Positions 1 to 8,699 are shown, counted from the first letter of the stretch. The stretch is DNA of 17,141 nt from Dehalococcoidia bacterium (GCA_015661045.1 JACVQG010000020.1:1-17141), one strand, 5' to 3'. Notes: generated by a model from the letters alone, not told the origin. Made by a program: numbers and translations.

Positions 1-441
1 TTCCGGGGACAGGCGGGTGGGTTTTATACTCAAGAGGTCCGCATCCGTGGCATCAGAGAGGGCTTTTTATTAACAACTTTAGCTGGTGAGCAGGCGACCC
101 CGGCTCATATTAACCTTTCTGGTAAGCCCCGGGTGGGGAAATATGGTGTTGACCTTGCCAGCCTGGAAAGGGTGGGAGTAGCTGCTATCCGCAAGGCGAT
201 AGCTGAGGATGACGTGGTTGTGGTGGATGAGATAGGCAAAATGGAGCTATTTTCCGGGGCTTTCCGGGAGGCAGTAACCGAGGCTTTATCAAGCGGTAAA
301 AAGGTGCTGGGCACAATTATGCTGGCTCCTCACACCTGGGCGGATAACATAAAACGTATGCCCCGGGTGCGGTTGTTGTTTTTAACCAGGAGTAATCACG
401 AACAGGTAAAAGAAGAGATAATGCGCTGGCTAGAAAATTGA
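1..441 (+). CDS. THEP1-type nucleoside-triphosphatase, 5' end outside the window
   Basis: The reading frame is open from base 1, so this is the last 146 residues of a longer protein; an internal GTG/ATG start would be artificial. The visible part carries the signature of the THEP1/DUF265 NTPase family: GGFYTQEVR near the left edge, then VGKYGVDLASLERVGVAAIR, then the Walker B-like DEIGKMELFS (codons at 226-255). The family's Walker A loop lies about 20-35 residues before GGFYT and must be upstream of base 1. Family members hydrolyse NTPs with low turnover in the cytoplasm; their cellular role is unclear. The stop is one base before the ATG of the next gene, so the two are probably co-transcribed and translationally coupled. 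Confidence 0.88.
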   Translation, partial: FRGQAGGFYTQEVRIRGIREGFLLTTLAGEQATPAHINLSGKPRVGKYGVDLASLERVGVAAIRKAIAEDDVVVVDEIGKMELFSGAFREAVTEALSSGKKVLGTIMLAPHTWADNIKRMPRVRLLFLTRSNHEQVKEEIMRWLEN

Positions 442-442
442 A

Positions 443-2125
443 ATGTTTGTTATTGAACCCTCCGAGCTGGTAAAGGCTTTGCTCAGACCGGAGGCATATC
501 TCCACCGGCCACAAAAGGTGGAACTAGCCCAGACGCAGATGTCGCTGGTCTTTATGACCGGCCAACTGGCTTATAAGGTAAAGAAGCCAGTCAACCTGGG
601 GTATCTGGACTACACCACCCTGGAAAAGCGGCATTTCTTCTGCCAGCAAGAGGTCAAACTTAACCGCCGGCTTTGTCCCGAAGTTTATCTTGGCGTAGCG
701 GCTATCTGCCGGCAGGGGAATAGTCTGGTTGTGGAGGGGGAGGGCGATGTGGTGGAATATGCAGTTAAAATGCTGCAACTTCCCCAGGACAGGATGATGG
801 ATATCCTGCTGGAAAACAACCAGGTCACTGAAGATATGGTCAGGCGGGTAGCAACCCTTATGGCCCGGTTTCACAGGGAGACTGAGACCAGCCCGGCCAT
901 CAGCGCTTTCGGCGGTCTGGATATTATCGAGACCAACACCGAGGAGAATTTCTCTCAAACCGTAAAGTATATAGGTACGGCAATTTCAGCCGATGAATGT
1001 GAGACTTTTAAGGATTTCACCCGGCGATTCATCAAGGAGCAGGCGACTCTCTTCAACCGGCGAGTCGAGGAGGGGCGTATCCGTGATTGCCACGGGGACC
1101 TCCATGCGGCCAATATCTGTTTTTCGGAAATCCCGCGACGCATCGGAGGAAGCGATGGACTGGTAATCTATGATTGTATCGAGTTCAATGACCGTTTCCG
1201 CTACTGCGATGTAGCCTCGGAGATAGCCTTTCTGGCCATGGACCTGGACTTCCACGGAAGACCCGACCTGGCAATAACTTTTGCTCAATCATATATAGCT
1301 CTCTCAGGGGATTGGAAATTAGGCGAGCTACTCGGTTTTTACAAAGGCTACCGGGCTTATACACGGGGGAAGGTGGAGTGTTTTAAATCTGAGGATGGGT
1401 TAGTTTCAGCGGCTGACAGGGAAAAGGCGTTAAAACGGGCCCGGGCATATTTCAAACTGGCTTATTCGTATATACCAGGTACCAAAGCAACGGCATCTTC
1501 AAACCCGGTAGAAAGCACTCAAAAGATATCCAGGAAGGAAAAGCGGCCTTTTTTATTAATAACTACAGGATTAATAGGCACCGGCAAAACTACCCTGGCC
1601 GAGGCTCTGGCAAAAAAACTAAATATGGCCGTTATTTCCTCAGATATGACGCGCAAGAACCTGGCCGGTATTCCATCGATGCAACACCATTATGAGGAGT
1701 TCGAAAAAGGTTTGTATTCAATTGAATCAACCAAACGTACCTATGATGCCCTTTTTGAGGAGGCAGATAAATTGCTGACCAAAGGGAAATCCCTAATCCT
1801 GGATGCATCTTTCCGGAATGCAGAGGACCGGAGACGCGCTCAGCAATTAGCGCAAGCCCGAAATGCCCATTTCTGCATTTTGGAGATTACCTGTCCTGAA
1901 GAGATAGTGCGTAAGCGCCTGGAGCAACGGCTGCTTCAAGCTGATGTGCCTTCGGATGGAAGGTTGGAAACTTACATTGTCCAGAAACGGAAATTTGACC
2001 GGGTAGACCCCGGGCTACCGCAGATACGGTTAGATACCTCTCGCCCTGTTGGTGAGCTGGTGGAGCACGTAAAAGAACTACTAAAAACCCGTAAACCATC
2101 GTCAACCTCCAGAAGGAGGCGTTGA
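443..2125 (+). CDS. Fused aminoglycoside-phosphotransferase-like / P-loop kinase protein (COG2187-COG0645 type)
   Basis: A 560-residue, two-domain cytoplasmic protein. The N-terminal half resembles kinase-like aminoglycoside phosphotransferases: CHGDLHAANI at residues 216-225 is the Brenner-type catalytic motif, followed by VIYDCIEFNDRFRYCD (residues 241 on), the metal-binding segment. After a linker near residue 350, the C-terminal half is a small P-loop kinase with Walker A GLIGTGKTT (GTGKTT at 379-384), the downstream SSDMTRK segment and LILDASFRN. The family is widely annotated as a bifunctional phosphotransferase/ATP-binding protein; its substrate is not established, and antibiotic resistance should not be inferred. 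It starts one base after the THEP1 stop. Its last codons (an Arg-rich tail) contain the Shine-Dalgarno sequence of the following MFS gene. Confidence 0.88.
   Translation: MFVIEPSELVKALLRPEAYLHRPQKVELAQTQMSLVFMTGQLAYKVKKPVNLGYLDYTTLEKRHFFCQQEVKLNRRLCPEVYLGVAAICRQGNSLVVEGEGDVVEYAVKMLQLPQDRMMDILLENNQVTEDMVRRVATLMARFHRETETSPAISAFGGLDIIETNTEENFSQTVKYIGTAISADECETFKDFTRRFIKEQATLFNRRVEEGRIRDCHGDLHAANICFSEIPRRIGGSDGLVIYDCIEFNDRFRYCDVASEIAFLAMDLDFHGRPDLAITFAQSYIALSGDWKLGELLGFYKGYRAYTRGKVECFKSEDGLVSAADREKALKRARAYFKLAYSYIPGTKATASSNPVESTQKISRKEKRPFLLITTGLIGTGKTTLAEALAKKLNMAVISSDMTRKNLAGIPSMQHHYEEFEKGLYSIESTKRTYDALFEEADKLLTKGKSLILDASFRNAEDRRRAQQLAQARNAHFCILEITCPEEIVRKRLEQRLLQADVPSDGRLETYIVQKRKFDRVDPGLPQIRLDTSRPVGELVEHVKELLKTRKPSSTSRRRR
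2111..2119 (+). promoter_or_regulatory. Strong Shine-Dalgarno sequence for the first MFS gene
   Basis: AGAAGGAGG lies inside the last codons of the preceding gene. It sits 7 bases before an in-frame ACG (2127-2129), while the first conventional start (ATG 2229) is over 100 bases further on. This supports initiation at ACG 2127. Confidence 0.7.
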
Positions 2126-2126
2126 C

Positions 2127-3359
2127 ACGTCTAACGCAACCCGCGGACGCTCCTTCTGGGGGCAGACATTTACCTCTCTCAACTACAGAAACTTCCGCTT
2201 CGTCTGGCTGGGATCGGTCTCGGAACACATGGGTGAGTGGATGGAGATGGCGGCCCTGCTGTGGCTGGTCAACGAGATGACCAACTCCCCGTTTACGGTT
2301 ACCCTGGTCAATTTTGCCCGTATGGGGCCGATGATTATTTTCTCATTTCTGGGCGGGCTGGTGGTTGACCGGATGAACCGTAGAAATGTGCTTATCATGG
2401 CCCTTTTGGCTTCGACCCTGCTTTCCCTTGTCTTATTTGTGCTGGTGCATACCGGCACGGTTGCCATATGGAACATTCTGTTAATAAGTGTCCTGGGTGG
2501 AGTAGCCACCAGCTTCAACCATCCGGCCCGCCAGACAATGGTGCCCAATCTGGTTAAGCGAGAACACCTGATGAATGCCATCTCACTGGACACCACATCG
2601 GTGATGGCAAGCCGTGTTATAGCAACGCCTATTGCGGGGATACTTATTCAGTTGTTCGGGGTTACGCCTGTCTTCGGACTCCGGGCGGCTGGTGCAGGCG
2701 CAGCCATTATCTGGTTGCTATTTATTCCCGCGATGTTACCGCCTGAAAATACCCAAAAGCGGAACCCATTACAAGATTTAAAACAGGGGTTTAGCTATTT
2801 ACGACAGCAACCACTCATACTTGGCCAGGTGCTGTTCTGGGGATTGCCTTCGTTAGCCCACGCCGCCTTCAACGGGCTATTGCCAGCTTTTTCCAAGGAC
2901 GTTTTAAAGGTTGGCCCATTCGGGTATGGAGTGCTTCAGGCTGCGACCGGTCTAGGCTCTATAACCAGTCTGCTTACTTTAGCGACCAAAGGACAGGTGC
3001 GCAGGCGGGGACTGATTATGCTGGCATCCGGAATGGGTATGGGAGTGGCTTTTCTGGGGTTTGCCTATTCTCCCTGGTTCATATCTTCTGTTTTTCTGGC
3101 TATTGCGATAGGGGCCATGAATACGTCCTTAACTACGGTGAATAATACGATAATCCAGGAGCTTATATCGGACCAGATGCGTGGGCGGGTGATGAGTTTG
3201 CGGGAAGTTATGACCGGACTTGGTCCGGCGATGAGCCTGATGGTGGGAAGCGCGGCTGAAATTGCCGGCTTGACTGTGGCAACAGCCGGCCTGGGCGCCG
3301 TGGTGCTGGCCATTCCTTTGGCTTTGTGGCTTCTGCCCACGCGGATGAAAAAGATATGA
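2127..3359 (+). CDS. MFS transporter, MFS_3/EntS-like exporter (paralogue 1), apparent ACG start
   Basis: A 12-helix-type major facilitator. The first ATG, GTG or TTG in frame is ATG 2229, which would remove the conserved N-terminus. The upstream frame encodes FWGQTFTSLNYRNFRFVW, matching FWKQTFASLGYRDFRLVW of the next gene, and runs back to ACG 2127, correctly placed behind AGAAGGAGG. From ACG the protein is 410 residues, the same as paralogue 2. The inter-helix motif A is GLVVDRMNRRN (about residues 77-87), and GRVMSLREV lies late in the protein. It is probably a proton-driven inner-membrane exporter of a small molecule; the substrate is unknown. It begins one base after the preceding stop and is followed 22 bases later by a paralogue. 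If ACG is not used, ATG 2229 gives 376 residues lacking most of helix 1. Confidence 0.85.
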   Translation, partial: TSNATRGRSFWGQTFTSLNYRNFRFVWLGSVSEHMGEWMEMAALLWLVNEMTNSPFTVTLVNFARMGPMIIFSFLGGLVVDRMNRRNVLIMALLASTLLSLVLFVLVHTGTVAIWNILLISVLGGVATSFNHPARQTMVPNLVKREHLMNAISLDTTSVMASRVIATPIAGILIQLFGVTPVFGLRAAGAGAAIIWLLFIPAMLPPENTQKRNPLQDLKQGFSYLRQQPLILGQVLFWGLPSLAHAAFNGLLPAFSKDVLKVGPFGYGVLQAATGLGSITSLLTLATKGQVRRRGLIMLASGMGMGVAFLGFAYSPWFISSVFLAIAIGAMNTSLTTVNNTIIQELISDQMRGRVMSLREVMTGLGPAMSLMVGSAAEIAGLTVATAGLGAVVLAIPLALWLLPTRMKKI

Positions 3360-3381
3360 CAACCCAGAGGTCATACCTTTA

Positions 3382-4614
3382 ATGAACATATTTGGCAGCA
3401 GTGCATTTTGGAAGCAAACCTTCGCCTCGCTGGGCTACCGGGACTTTCGCCTGGTATGGTCGGCCTCTATGATTTATCACCTGGGCGAGTGGATGGAGAT
3501 GGCGGGGCTGCTCTGGTTTGTTCAACACCTGACCGGCTCGCCATTTTTAACCTCTCTTATACTTTTCCTGCGCATTTTCCCTATGATAATCCTGTCTATT
3601 CCTTCCGGGCTTATCGCCGATAGAATGAGCCGGCGCAACCTTATGATTATGAGCCAGTCTGGCACTGCAGTCCTATCTATTGCCCTGGCAGTCCTGGCAG
3701 ATACCGGATTGGTGGAATACTGGCATCTTGCGGTATTATCCGTGCTGGGTAGTTTTGCCAGCGCCGTCAATATGCCGGCCCGCCAGTCGGTTCTGCCCAA
3801 CCTGGTGCGGCGGGAACACCTGATGAATGCCATCTCTCTCGACCAGGCATCTATGATGTCCAGCCGTCTCATTGGCGCTCCACTGGCCGGTTTTCTGCTG
3901 GCGACTACTGGAGTTACGTATATCTTCGGAATCAGAGCTTTAGGGGCTGCCATATCCGCATTGCTGCTCATAAGGATGCCGCGATTCGACCCGGTGCGAA
4001 CTGGAAGTAAGACATCGCCGATGCAGGATATACGGAGCGGGTGGGGATATTTCCAGAAGGAACCCATGATACTAGCCCTGGTAGCTATGTTTGCTCTCCC
4101 GATGCTCTCTAATCAGTCCTATCTGGGGCTGCTGCCGGTTTTTTCGACCCAGGTGCTGGGTGTAGGAGCTATGGGGTATGGGTTCTTACAGATGGCGCCG
4201 GGTGTTGGGTCTGCTTTGAGCCTGGTAATCTTTGCCGGCCTGAGCAATATGCGGAGAAGGGGACTCTTTCTATTTACTTCTACAACAATCATGGGGCTGG
4301 CATTATTAATATTCTCTGTTTCCCGCTCGTACACTGTGTCAGTAGTCATGCTCATGGTCAACGGGGCTATGAATACTGCTTTTATGACTGTAAATGCCAC
4401 GTTGATTCAGGAGCTTATTCCGGATGAGGTGAGGGGGCGGGTATGGGGGTGGCGTAATGTGTTCCGTGGTCTGAGCCCTATGGGCAGCCTGATGGCGGGT
4501 AGTATTGCTGATTTATATGGACCGCCGTCGGGCGCCGCTTCGGTAGGGTTTCTGATGGTGGGTAGCTCTATTATCATGCTTCTGCTATTACCTAAAGTAC
4601 GGAAGTTGAATTAA
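3382..4614 (+). CDS. MFS transporter, MFS_3/EntS-like exporter (paralogue 2)
   Basis: A 410-residue membrane protein with an ATG start 22 bases after paralogue 1 and a weak AGAGG upstream. It has the N-terminal FWKQTFASLGYRDFRLVW signature, GEWMEMAGLLW in helix 1, motif A GLIADRMSRRN at 76-86, and the second-half motif GRVWGWRNVFRG. The general architecture is the MFS_3 group (enterobactin-exporter-like). It is very close to paralogue 3 and more distant from paralogue 1, so the triplet arose by tandem duplication. The role is presumed export across the cytoplasmic membrane; nothing in the sequence identifies the substrate. It probably shares a transcript with paralogue 1 and the two genes before it. 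Confidence 0.92.
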   Translation: MNIFGSSAFWKQTFASLGYRDFRLVWSASMIYHLGEWMEMAGLLWFVQHLTGSPFLTSLILFLRIFPMIILSIPSGLIADRMSRRNLMIMSQSGTAVLSIALAVLADTGLVEYWHLAVLSVLGSFASAVNMPARQSVLPNLVRREHLMNAISLDQASMMSSRLIGAPLAGFLLATTGVTYIFGIRALGAAISALLLIRMPRFDPVRTGSKTSPMQDIRSGWGYFQKEPMILALVAMFALPMLSNQSYLGLLPVFSTQVLGVGAMGYGFLQMAPGVGSALSLVIFAGLSNMRRRGLFLFTSTTIMGLALLIFSVSRSYTVSVVMLMVNGAMNTAFMTVNATLIQELIPDEVRGRVWGWRNVFRGLSPMGSLMAGSIADLYGPPSGAASVGFLMVGSSIIMLLLLPKVRKLN

Positions 4615-4784
4615 TACCCTCGGTATATCAACGATTAGCATCTCCGGTAACCCGGTTTCACTAACTCTCCTGATGTGAGCAGGTTGGTCCCGACATGACG
4701 GGATGCACTACTCAAGAAACCGTTTTCAGGATGGTTATTTTATAACACTGCTCAATAAGCACAAATTGATGTAAAATACTATGC
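4615..4784 (+). other. 170-base gap between MFS paralogues 2 and 3
   Basis: No gene is seen here. A short hairpin, TCCCG-acatga-CGGGA, lies near 4688-4703, and the last 50 bases are AT-rich. TAAAAT (4772-4777) sits 7 bases before ATG 4785, and there is no Shine-Dalgarno sequence, so transcription starting close to the ATG (a leaderless message) is possible. No convincing -35 box goes with it. Confidence 0.25.
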
Positions 4785-6023
4785 ATGTCTTTAATGACGA
4801 GGTTAACGGCTTCCTATAAGCAGACATTTGTCTCGCTAAGCTACCGGGACTTTCGCCTGGTATGGTCGGCCTCCATGATACATCACCTCGGTGAGTGGAT
4901 GGAAATGGCGGGGCTGCTCTGGTTTGTCCAGGAGATGACGGGATCTACGTTTCTTACCTCGCTTATGTTTTTCTTGCGAGTGGTGCCCATGGTGGTACTT
5001 TCTATTCCGGCAGGGCTAATAGCCGACCGGATGAGCCGCCGCAACCTTATGATTTATAGCAAAGGGGGTACAGCCCTTCTCTCCGTGGCGCTGGCTGTGC
5101 TCACGCTTACTGGTTGGGTTGAGTACTGGCATTTAGTTGTAATTTCGGTTCTGGGCAGTGCTGCAACCAGTATCAATATGCCCTCTCGACAGGCAGTAAT
5201 CCCTAATATAGTAAAGCGGGAACACCTGATGAACGCCATATCTCTGGATAGTTCATCCATGATGTCCAGCCGTCTTATAGGGGCTCCCCTGGCGGGACTT
5301 TTGCTGGCGCATACAGGTGTGACCTACGTGTTTGGACTACGAGCTGTTAGTGGATTAATAGCCGCTGCTTTGCTTATTAAAATACCCCGTTTCGATCCGG
5401 TACGGAATGGGCCGAAGTCTTCGCCGGTGGAAGACCTGAAAATGGGGTGGCAGTATCTCAAGCGGGAGAGCCTGGTCTTTGCATTGGTGGGTTTGTTTTT
5501 TCTGCCGATGTTTTCCAATTTGTCATATATGGGATTACTACCAGCCTTTGCCACTCAGGTATTGCAAGCGGGGGCCTGGGAATACGGGCTACTCCAGATG
5601 GCGCCTGGAGTAGGTTCAGCCCTGAGCCTGGTGTCCCTGGCTGCGGTAAACCAGATGCGCCATAAAGGCTATTTCCTGTTTTCATCGGCTATTGTAATGG
5701 GCGTGGCTATGATCATCTTTGCCTATTCCCGCTGGCTTCCCCTATCAATGGCGATGCTCATGCTGGTAGGTGGGATGAACAACGCCTTCATGACTGTAGA
5801 CTCCACTCTTGTCCAGGGAATGATCCCCGATGATATGCGGGGGCGCGTGATGGGGTGGCGGGAAATGGTCCGGGGTTTCAGTCCAATGGGTAGCTTGATG
5901 GCGGGTGTGATTGCCGATACCGCTGGCGGCCCGCCTATGGGAGCAGCCGTTGTGGGCGCTGTCACTATGGCTATACCTTTAGTACTGATTTTTCTTATGC
6001 CCCGTATGCGACGGCTGGATTAA
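4785..6023 (+). CDS. MFS transporter, MFS_3/EntS-like exporter (paralogue 3)
   Basis: A 412-residue protein closely similar to paralogue 2 throughout: YKQTFVSLSYRDFRLVWSAS, GEWMEMAGLLWFVQ, motif A GLIADRMSRRN at about 77-87, and GRVMGWREMVRGFSPMGSL near the C-terminus. It is a typical full-length MFS_3 exporter; the substrate is unknown. It is separated from paralogue 2 by 170 bases, so unlike the first two it may have its own promoter. ATG 4785 has no visible Shine-Dalgarno sequence. ATG 4794, three codons on, is an alternative start. Confidence 0.92.
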   Translation: MSLMTRLTASYKQTFVSLSYRDFRLVWSASMIHHLGEWMEMAGLLWFVQEMTGSTFLTSLMFFLRVVPMVVLSIPAGLIADRMSRRNLMIYSKGGTALLSVALAVLTLTGWVEYWHLVVISVLGSAATSINMPSRQAVIPNIVKREHLMNAISLDSSSMMSSRLIGAPLAGLLLAHTGVTYVFGLRAVSGLIAAALLIKIPRFDPVRNGPKSSPVEDLKMGWQYLKRESLVFALVGLFFLPMFSNLSYMGLLPAFATQVLQAGAWEYGLLQMAPGVGSALSLVSLAAVNQMRHKGYFLFSSAIVMGVAMIIFAYSRWLPLSMAMLMLVGGMNNAFMTVDSTLVQGMIPDDMRGRVMGWREMVRGFSPMGSLMAGVIADTAGGPPMGAAVVGAVTMAIPLVLIFLMPRMRRLD

Positions 6024-6061
6024 ATCCGCATTTACATCGAAAAGAAGACTGTCCAGGCGTG

Positions 6062-6090
6062 TTGACAGACGCAGGTAGACACGTTAACAT
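6062..6090 (+). promoter_or_regulatory. Sigma-70-type promoter for the solute-binding-protein genes
   Basis: TTGACA (6062-6067), a 17-base spacer and TAACAT (6085-6090). The start of transcription would be near 6097, giving a leader of about 135 bases before ATG 6234. The -35 box is perfect; the -10 matches at the key T, A and final T positions. Confidence 0.6.
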
Positions 6091-6233
6091 TTGCCTTACA
6101 CGGAAACACCGGGTCCTGTAAAAGCAATGACTGGTGTGCGAGGAGCCAAGACCTGGATTTATGTTGAAGTAAAAAGTTCAAATCCCGGGGGGCGTAAAAT
6201 TTATTGTCGGTATTAAGGAGGGAAAGGCAACAC

Positions 6234-7379
6234 ATGAAAAAGAGAATTCCGGGTCTTATGACACTTATCCTGGTAACGCTGGTGCTGGCGGCATGTTCTC
6301 CCGGGGCGGTCCCTGTCGCGACCCCAATGTCCACCCCAACCCTGGCGCCTCAGTCGGCTCCGGCTGCATCAGCGCTTAATCCGGAAGATGTTGCCTGGGC
6401 TAAGGTAGTGGCGGCAGCTAAAAAAGAGGGGGAGGTAAACGTCTATGCCTATAGCTGGCTGGGTGATATAGGGATAGCTATCGCCAATGGGTTCAAACAA
6501 AAATATGGTATATCTGTAAAAATAACCACGGGACGAGGGGCAGAGATCGCAGAGAGATTGAAAACCGAGAAGCGCATAGGTCAGCGAGTTGGCGATATGA
6601 CTGAGGGTAGCTCTATACTTATAGGTAGTATGAAAGTGGAAGGACTGCTGGCTTCAGTGACTGATGAACTTCCAACCCTTAAGGAGAAAGGGGTATGGAT
6701 GGTACTTCCCTCAGAAATAGATCCCAAAGACAAAATGAATCTGGCTTTCCGGCTTATCGCTTACACGCCCTATATCAACACCAAGCTGGTAAAGCTCGAG
6801 GAGAAGCCCGGATCATGGAAAGACTTGTTGGACCCTAAGTGGAAAGGGAAAATGCTCATGACGGAACCAAATTTGGCTCCCAACTTTTATGAAACCATGG
6901 TTGTGTTCCTGGAGAACAAAATATGGGATGAAAATTATATCAAGGCCCTCTACGGACAGAACCTTCAAATCGCAACCGGAATGCCAGAGTTGTTCACCAG
7001 GCTCGCTCAAGGAGAGTTTCCATTAGCCCTGCAGGGAACCGATGTAACCGGAGCACGTTTCGCCATGGAGGGCGCACCCTTTCAAGCTATAGATATGAAG
7101 GAGGGGATTGTCCTTTCAACCGCCTCAGTGGCGGCCATAGCCGGAGGTCCCAACCCGAATGCCACACGCCTTTTTCTCAACTGGGTATATAGCCAGGAAG
7201 GGCTAAGTCTGGCTGGAAAAGCCCTGGGAAATAAGATGGTCCGCAAGGATATCCCTGACTTCCGTCCCAAAGGAGTGCAGACGGATATTGTGAAGCCGGT
7301 AGTGGGAAAGCCGGAGCAGCTAGAAAAGTCCACCCAACTTTTTCGGGAAAAGTGGTTTGATAAGCTCGTCGGAAGATAG
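6234..7379 (+). CDS. Solute-binding lipoprotein, COG1840 (iron/AfuA-like) family, copy 1
   Basis: An upstream in-frame TTG at 6204 exists, but ATG 6234 is preferred: AAGGAGGG and AAAGG lie just upstream, and it gives a clean lipoprotein signal peptide (MKKR, hydrophobic core, LAAC with Cys21). The mature protein begins with a Pro/Thr/Ala-rich linker, then AKVVAAAKKEGEVNVYAYSW, typical of the first strand of COG1840 periplasmic-binding proteins, and later PNPNATRLFLNWVYSQEG, the family's C-terminal signature. Total 381 residues. It is expected to be anchored outside the cytoplasmic membrane and to deliver a ligand to an ABC importer. The family often binds ferric iron, but I cannot identify iron ligands here. 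No permease or ATPase gene is in the window. A second, diverged copy follows 67 bases later. Confidence 0.9.
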   Translation: MKKRIPGLMTLILVTLVLAACSPGAVPVATPMSTPTLAPQSAPAASALNPEDVAWAKVVAAAKKEGEVNVYAYSWLGDIGIAIANGFKQKYGISVKITTGRGAEIAERLKTEKRIGQRVGDMTEGSSILIGSMKVEGLLASVTDELPTLKEKGVWMVLPSEIDPKDKMNLAFRLIAYTPYINTKLVKLEEKPGSWKDLLDPKWKGKMLMTEPNLAPNFYETMVVFLENKIWDENYIKALYGQNLQIATGMPELFTRLAQGEFPLALQGTDVTGARFAMEGAPFQAIDMKEGIVLSTASVAAIAGGPNPNATRLFLNWVYSQEGLSLAGKALGNKMVRKDIPDFRPKGVQTDIVKPVVGKPEQLEKSTQLFREKWFDKLVGR

Positions 7380-7383
7380 AGAC

Positions 7384-7404
7384 AGATAGAGAATTGAGAC
7401 AGAG
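7384..7404 (+). repeat. 21-base spacer repeat, copy 1
   Basis: An exact 21-base match to 9265-9285, rich in GAGA and GACAGAG. It begins 4 bases after the stop of solute-binding copy 1. Looser relatives (GAGATAGAGAG, GAGACAGAGATAGAGAGG) follow the stop of copy 2 at about 8590-8620. It looks like duplicated gene-flanking sequence. Confidence 0.7.
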
Positions 7405-7446
7405 ACATGGATTCAAGACGATTCAGGAAAGGGAACACGACAGCAT

Positions 7447-8586
7447 ATGATAAAGAGAATTCTTGGCCTTATAACAATAGTTATGGTAACAATGGCGCTG
7501 GTAACATGTGCTCCTGCTGCGGCCCCTGTAGCGACTCCATCGGCCATTCCTACCTCCAACTTCCCACCCCCCACTTCTCAAACCGCCACTCAAGATGCTG
7601 CATGGGCTAAGGTAGTGGCGGCAGCCAAAAAAGAGGGTAAATTAACAGCATACAGTTTTAACTGGGTGGGGGATGTTGGTCTGACGGTTCAAAAAGCATT
7701 TGAAAGCAGATATGGCATAAAACTTGATATTATCACCGGGAGGGGATCCGAGTTCATCGAAAGGATAAAGACTGAAAGGCGGGTGCAACAACAGGTTGGC
7801 GATTTCACGGAGGGCAGCCCGTTACACATCCAGAGTATGAAGTTGAATGGGTCGCTGGCTTCTATCGTCAGCGAATTGCCTGTTATAAAGGAACAGGGTG
7901 TATGGCTGGCAGAGCCAACGGTCATCGACACGCAAGATAAAGTTAATCTGGTATGGCGGTTCGAGGTTTTAAGCCCTTATATGAACACCAAATTGGTCAA
8001 ACCGGAGGACGCGCCCGGTTCATGGAAAGATTTGCTGGACCCAAAATGGGTAGGGAAGATGAGCATCGGAGATCCCAACATTCAGTCTACTTTCAGTCGA
8101 GTAGCAGTAGTGTTTATGGAAAATGGAGTGTGGAACGAGGACTATGTTAAGGCGCTGTATAAACAGAAACCAGGCTTTACTACAGGCGGAGCTGACGATT
8201 TTAGCAGACTGTCCAGAGGCGAAGTGTCTTTGGTTATTTGCGGCGCTGAGGCTACTGCGGCGAAGTTCATTGTAGAAGGGGCGCCCATTCAGCCCATAGA
8301 TATGCGGGATGGGGTGGTATTCTCCACTGGTTCTATGGCTGCCATTGCAGGAAGCCCGAATCCCAATGCTACAAAGGTCTTTATAAACTGGGTGTTGAGT
8401 CAGGAGGGGCAGACTGTTACCTCTAAGGCTCAAAGTATAAAGGTATTGCGTAAAGATGTAGCTGACTTCCGCGCCAAAGGGGCTCAGGTGCAGTACACCA
8501 GACCCCTCGTAGAGTCTATTCAGCATCTGGAAAAGTCAACAAGGATGTTCCAGGAAAAATGGTTTGACAAACTCGTCGGAAGATAG
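7447..8586 (+). CDS. Solute-binding lipoprotein, COG1840 family, copy 2
   Basis: A 379-residue paralogue of the preceding gene. It has a signal peptide with LVTC (Cys21), an Ala/Pro/Thr linker, AKVVAAAKKEGKLTAYSFNW, the shared YMNTKLVKPEDAPGSWKDLL region, and PNPNATKVFINWVLSQEG. Both proteins end in EKWFDKLVGR. ATG 7447 has AGGAAAGGG about 10 bases upstream. The two copies have diverged most in the middle of the protein, which could mean different ligands, but the conserved hinge and C-terminus indicate the same fold. It is probably co-transcribed with copy 1 from the promoter at 6062-6090. A GAGA-rich hairpin follows the stop. Confidence 0.9.
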   Translation: MIKRILGLITIVMVTMALVTCAPAAAPVATPSAIPTSNFPPPTSQTATQDAAWAKVVAAAKKEGKLTAYSFNWVGDVGLTVQKAFESRYGIKLDIITGRGSEFIERIKTERRVQQQVGDFTEGSPLHIQSMKLNGSLASIVSELPVIKEQGVWLAEPTVIDTQDKVNLVWRFEVLSPYMNTKLVKPEDAPGSWKDLLDPKWVGKMSIGDPNIQSTFSRVAVVFMENGVWNEDYVKALYKQKPGFTTGGADDFSRLSRGEVSLVICGAEATAAKFIVEGAPIQPIDMRDGVVFSTGSMAAIAGSPNPNATKVFINWVLSQEGQTVTSKAQSIKVLRKDVADFRAKGAQVQYTRPLVESIQHLEKSTRMFQEKWFDKLVGR

Positions 8587-8610
8587 GGCGAGATAGAGAG
8601 TGGAGACAGA

Positions 8611-8638
8611 GATAGAGAGGGGTGGCGCGGTCTCTATC
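8611..8638 (+). terminator. Hairpin after the solute-binding-protein genes, possible terminator
   Basis: GATAGAGA (8611-8618) pairs perfectly with TCTCTATC (8631-8638) across a 12-base loop. Flanking GAGACAGA and CTGTCTGTGTCTCTC could extend the pairing imperfectly. There is only a short T run (8641-8643) after it, so it may be a weak terminator or an mRNA 3'-end stabiliser. Confidence 0.4.
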
Positions 8639-8699
8639 ACTTTCCCTGTCTGTGTCTCTCATTGATTGGCGTCTGGAAGGTAGGCAGAACCAGGTAAGT

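Noticed and set aside
443..1500. Aminoglycoside resistance gene
   Set aside because: The phosphotransferase-like domain is fused to a P-loop kinase and belongs to the COG2187-type group, for which antibiotic modification is not established.
4688..4703. Hairpin TCCCG-acatga-CGGGA as a riboswitch or terminator
   Set aside because: The stem is only five base pairs, with no T run and no conserved riboswitch core that I can see.
6176..6185. GTTCAAATCC, resembling a tRNA T-loop, in the leader of the solute-binding-protein genes
   Set aside because: The flanking bases do not pair as a T-stem, and no anticodon arm or acceptor stem can be found upstream.
6204..6233. TTG 6204 as the start of the first solute-binding protein
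   Set aside because: It would put ten charged residues before the lipoprotein signal peptide and translate through the Shine-Dalgarno sequence; ATG 6234 fits much better.
8590..8660. GAGA/GACA-rich stretch as a CRISPR or tandem repeat array
   Set aside because: The units are irregular and too short, with no spacers and no cas genes; it is better explained as degenerate duplicated spacer plus a hairpin.
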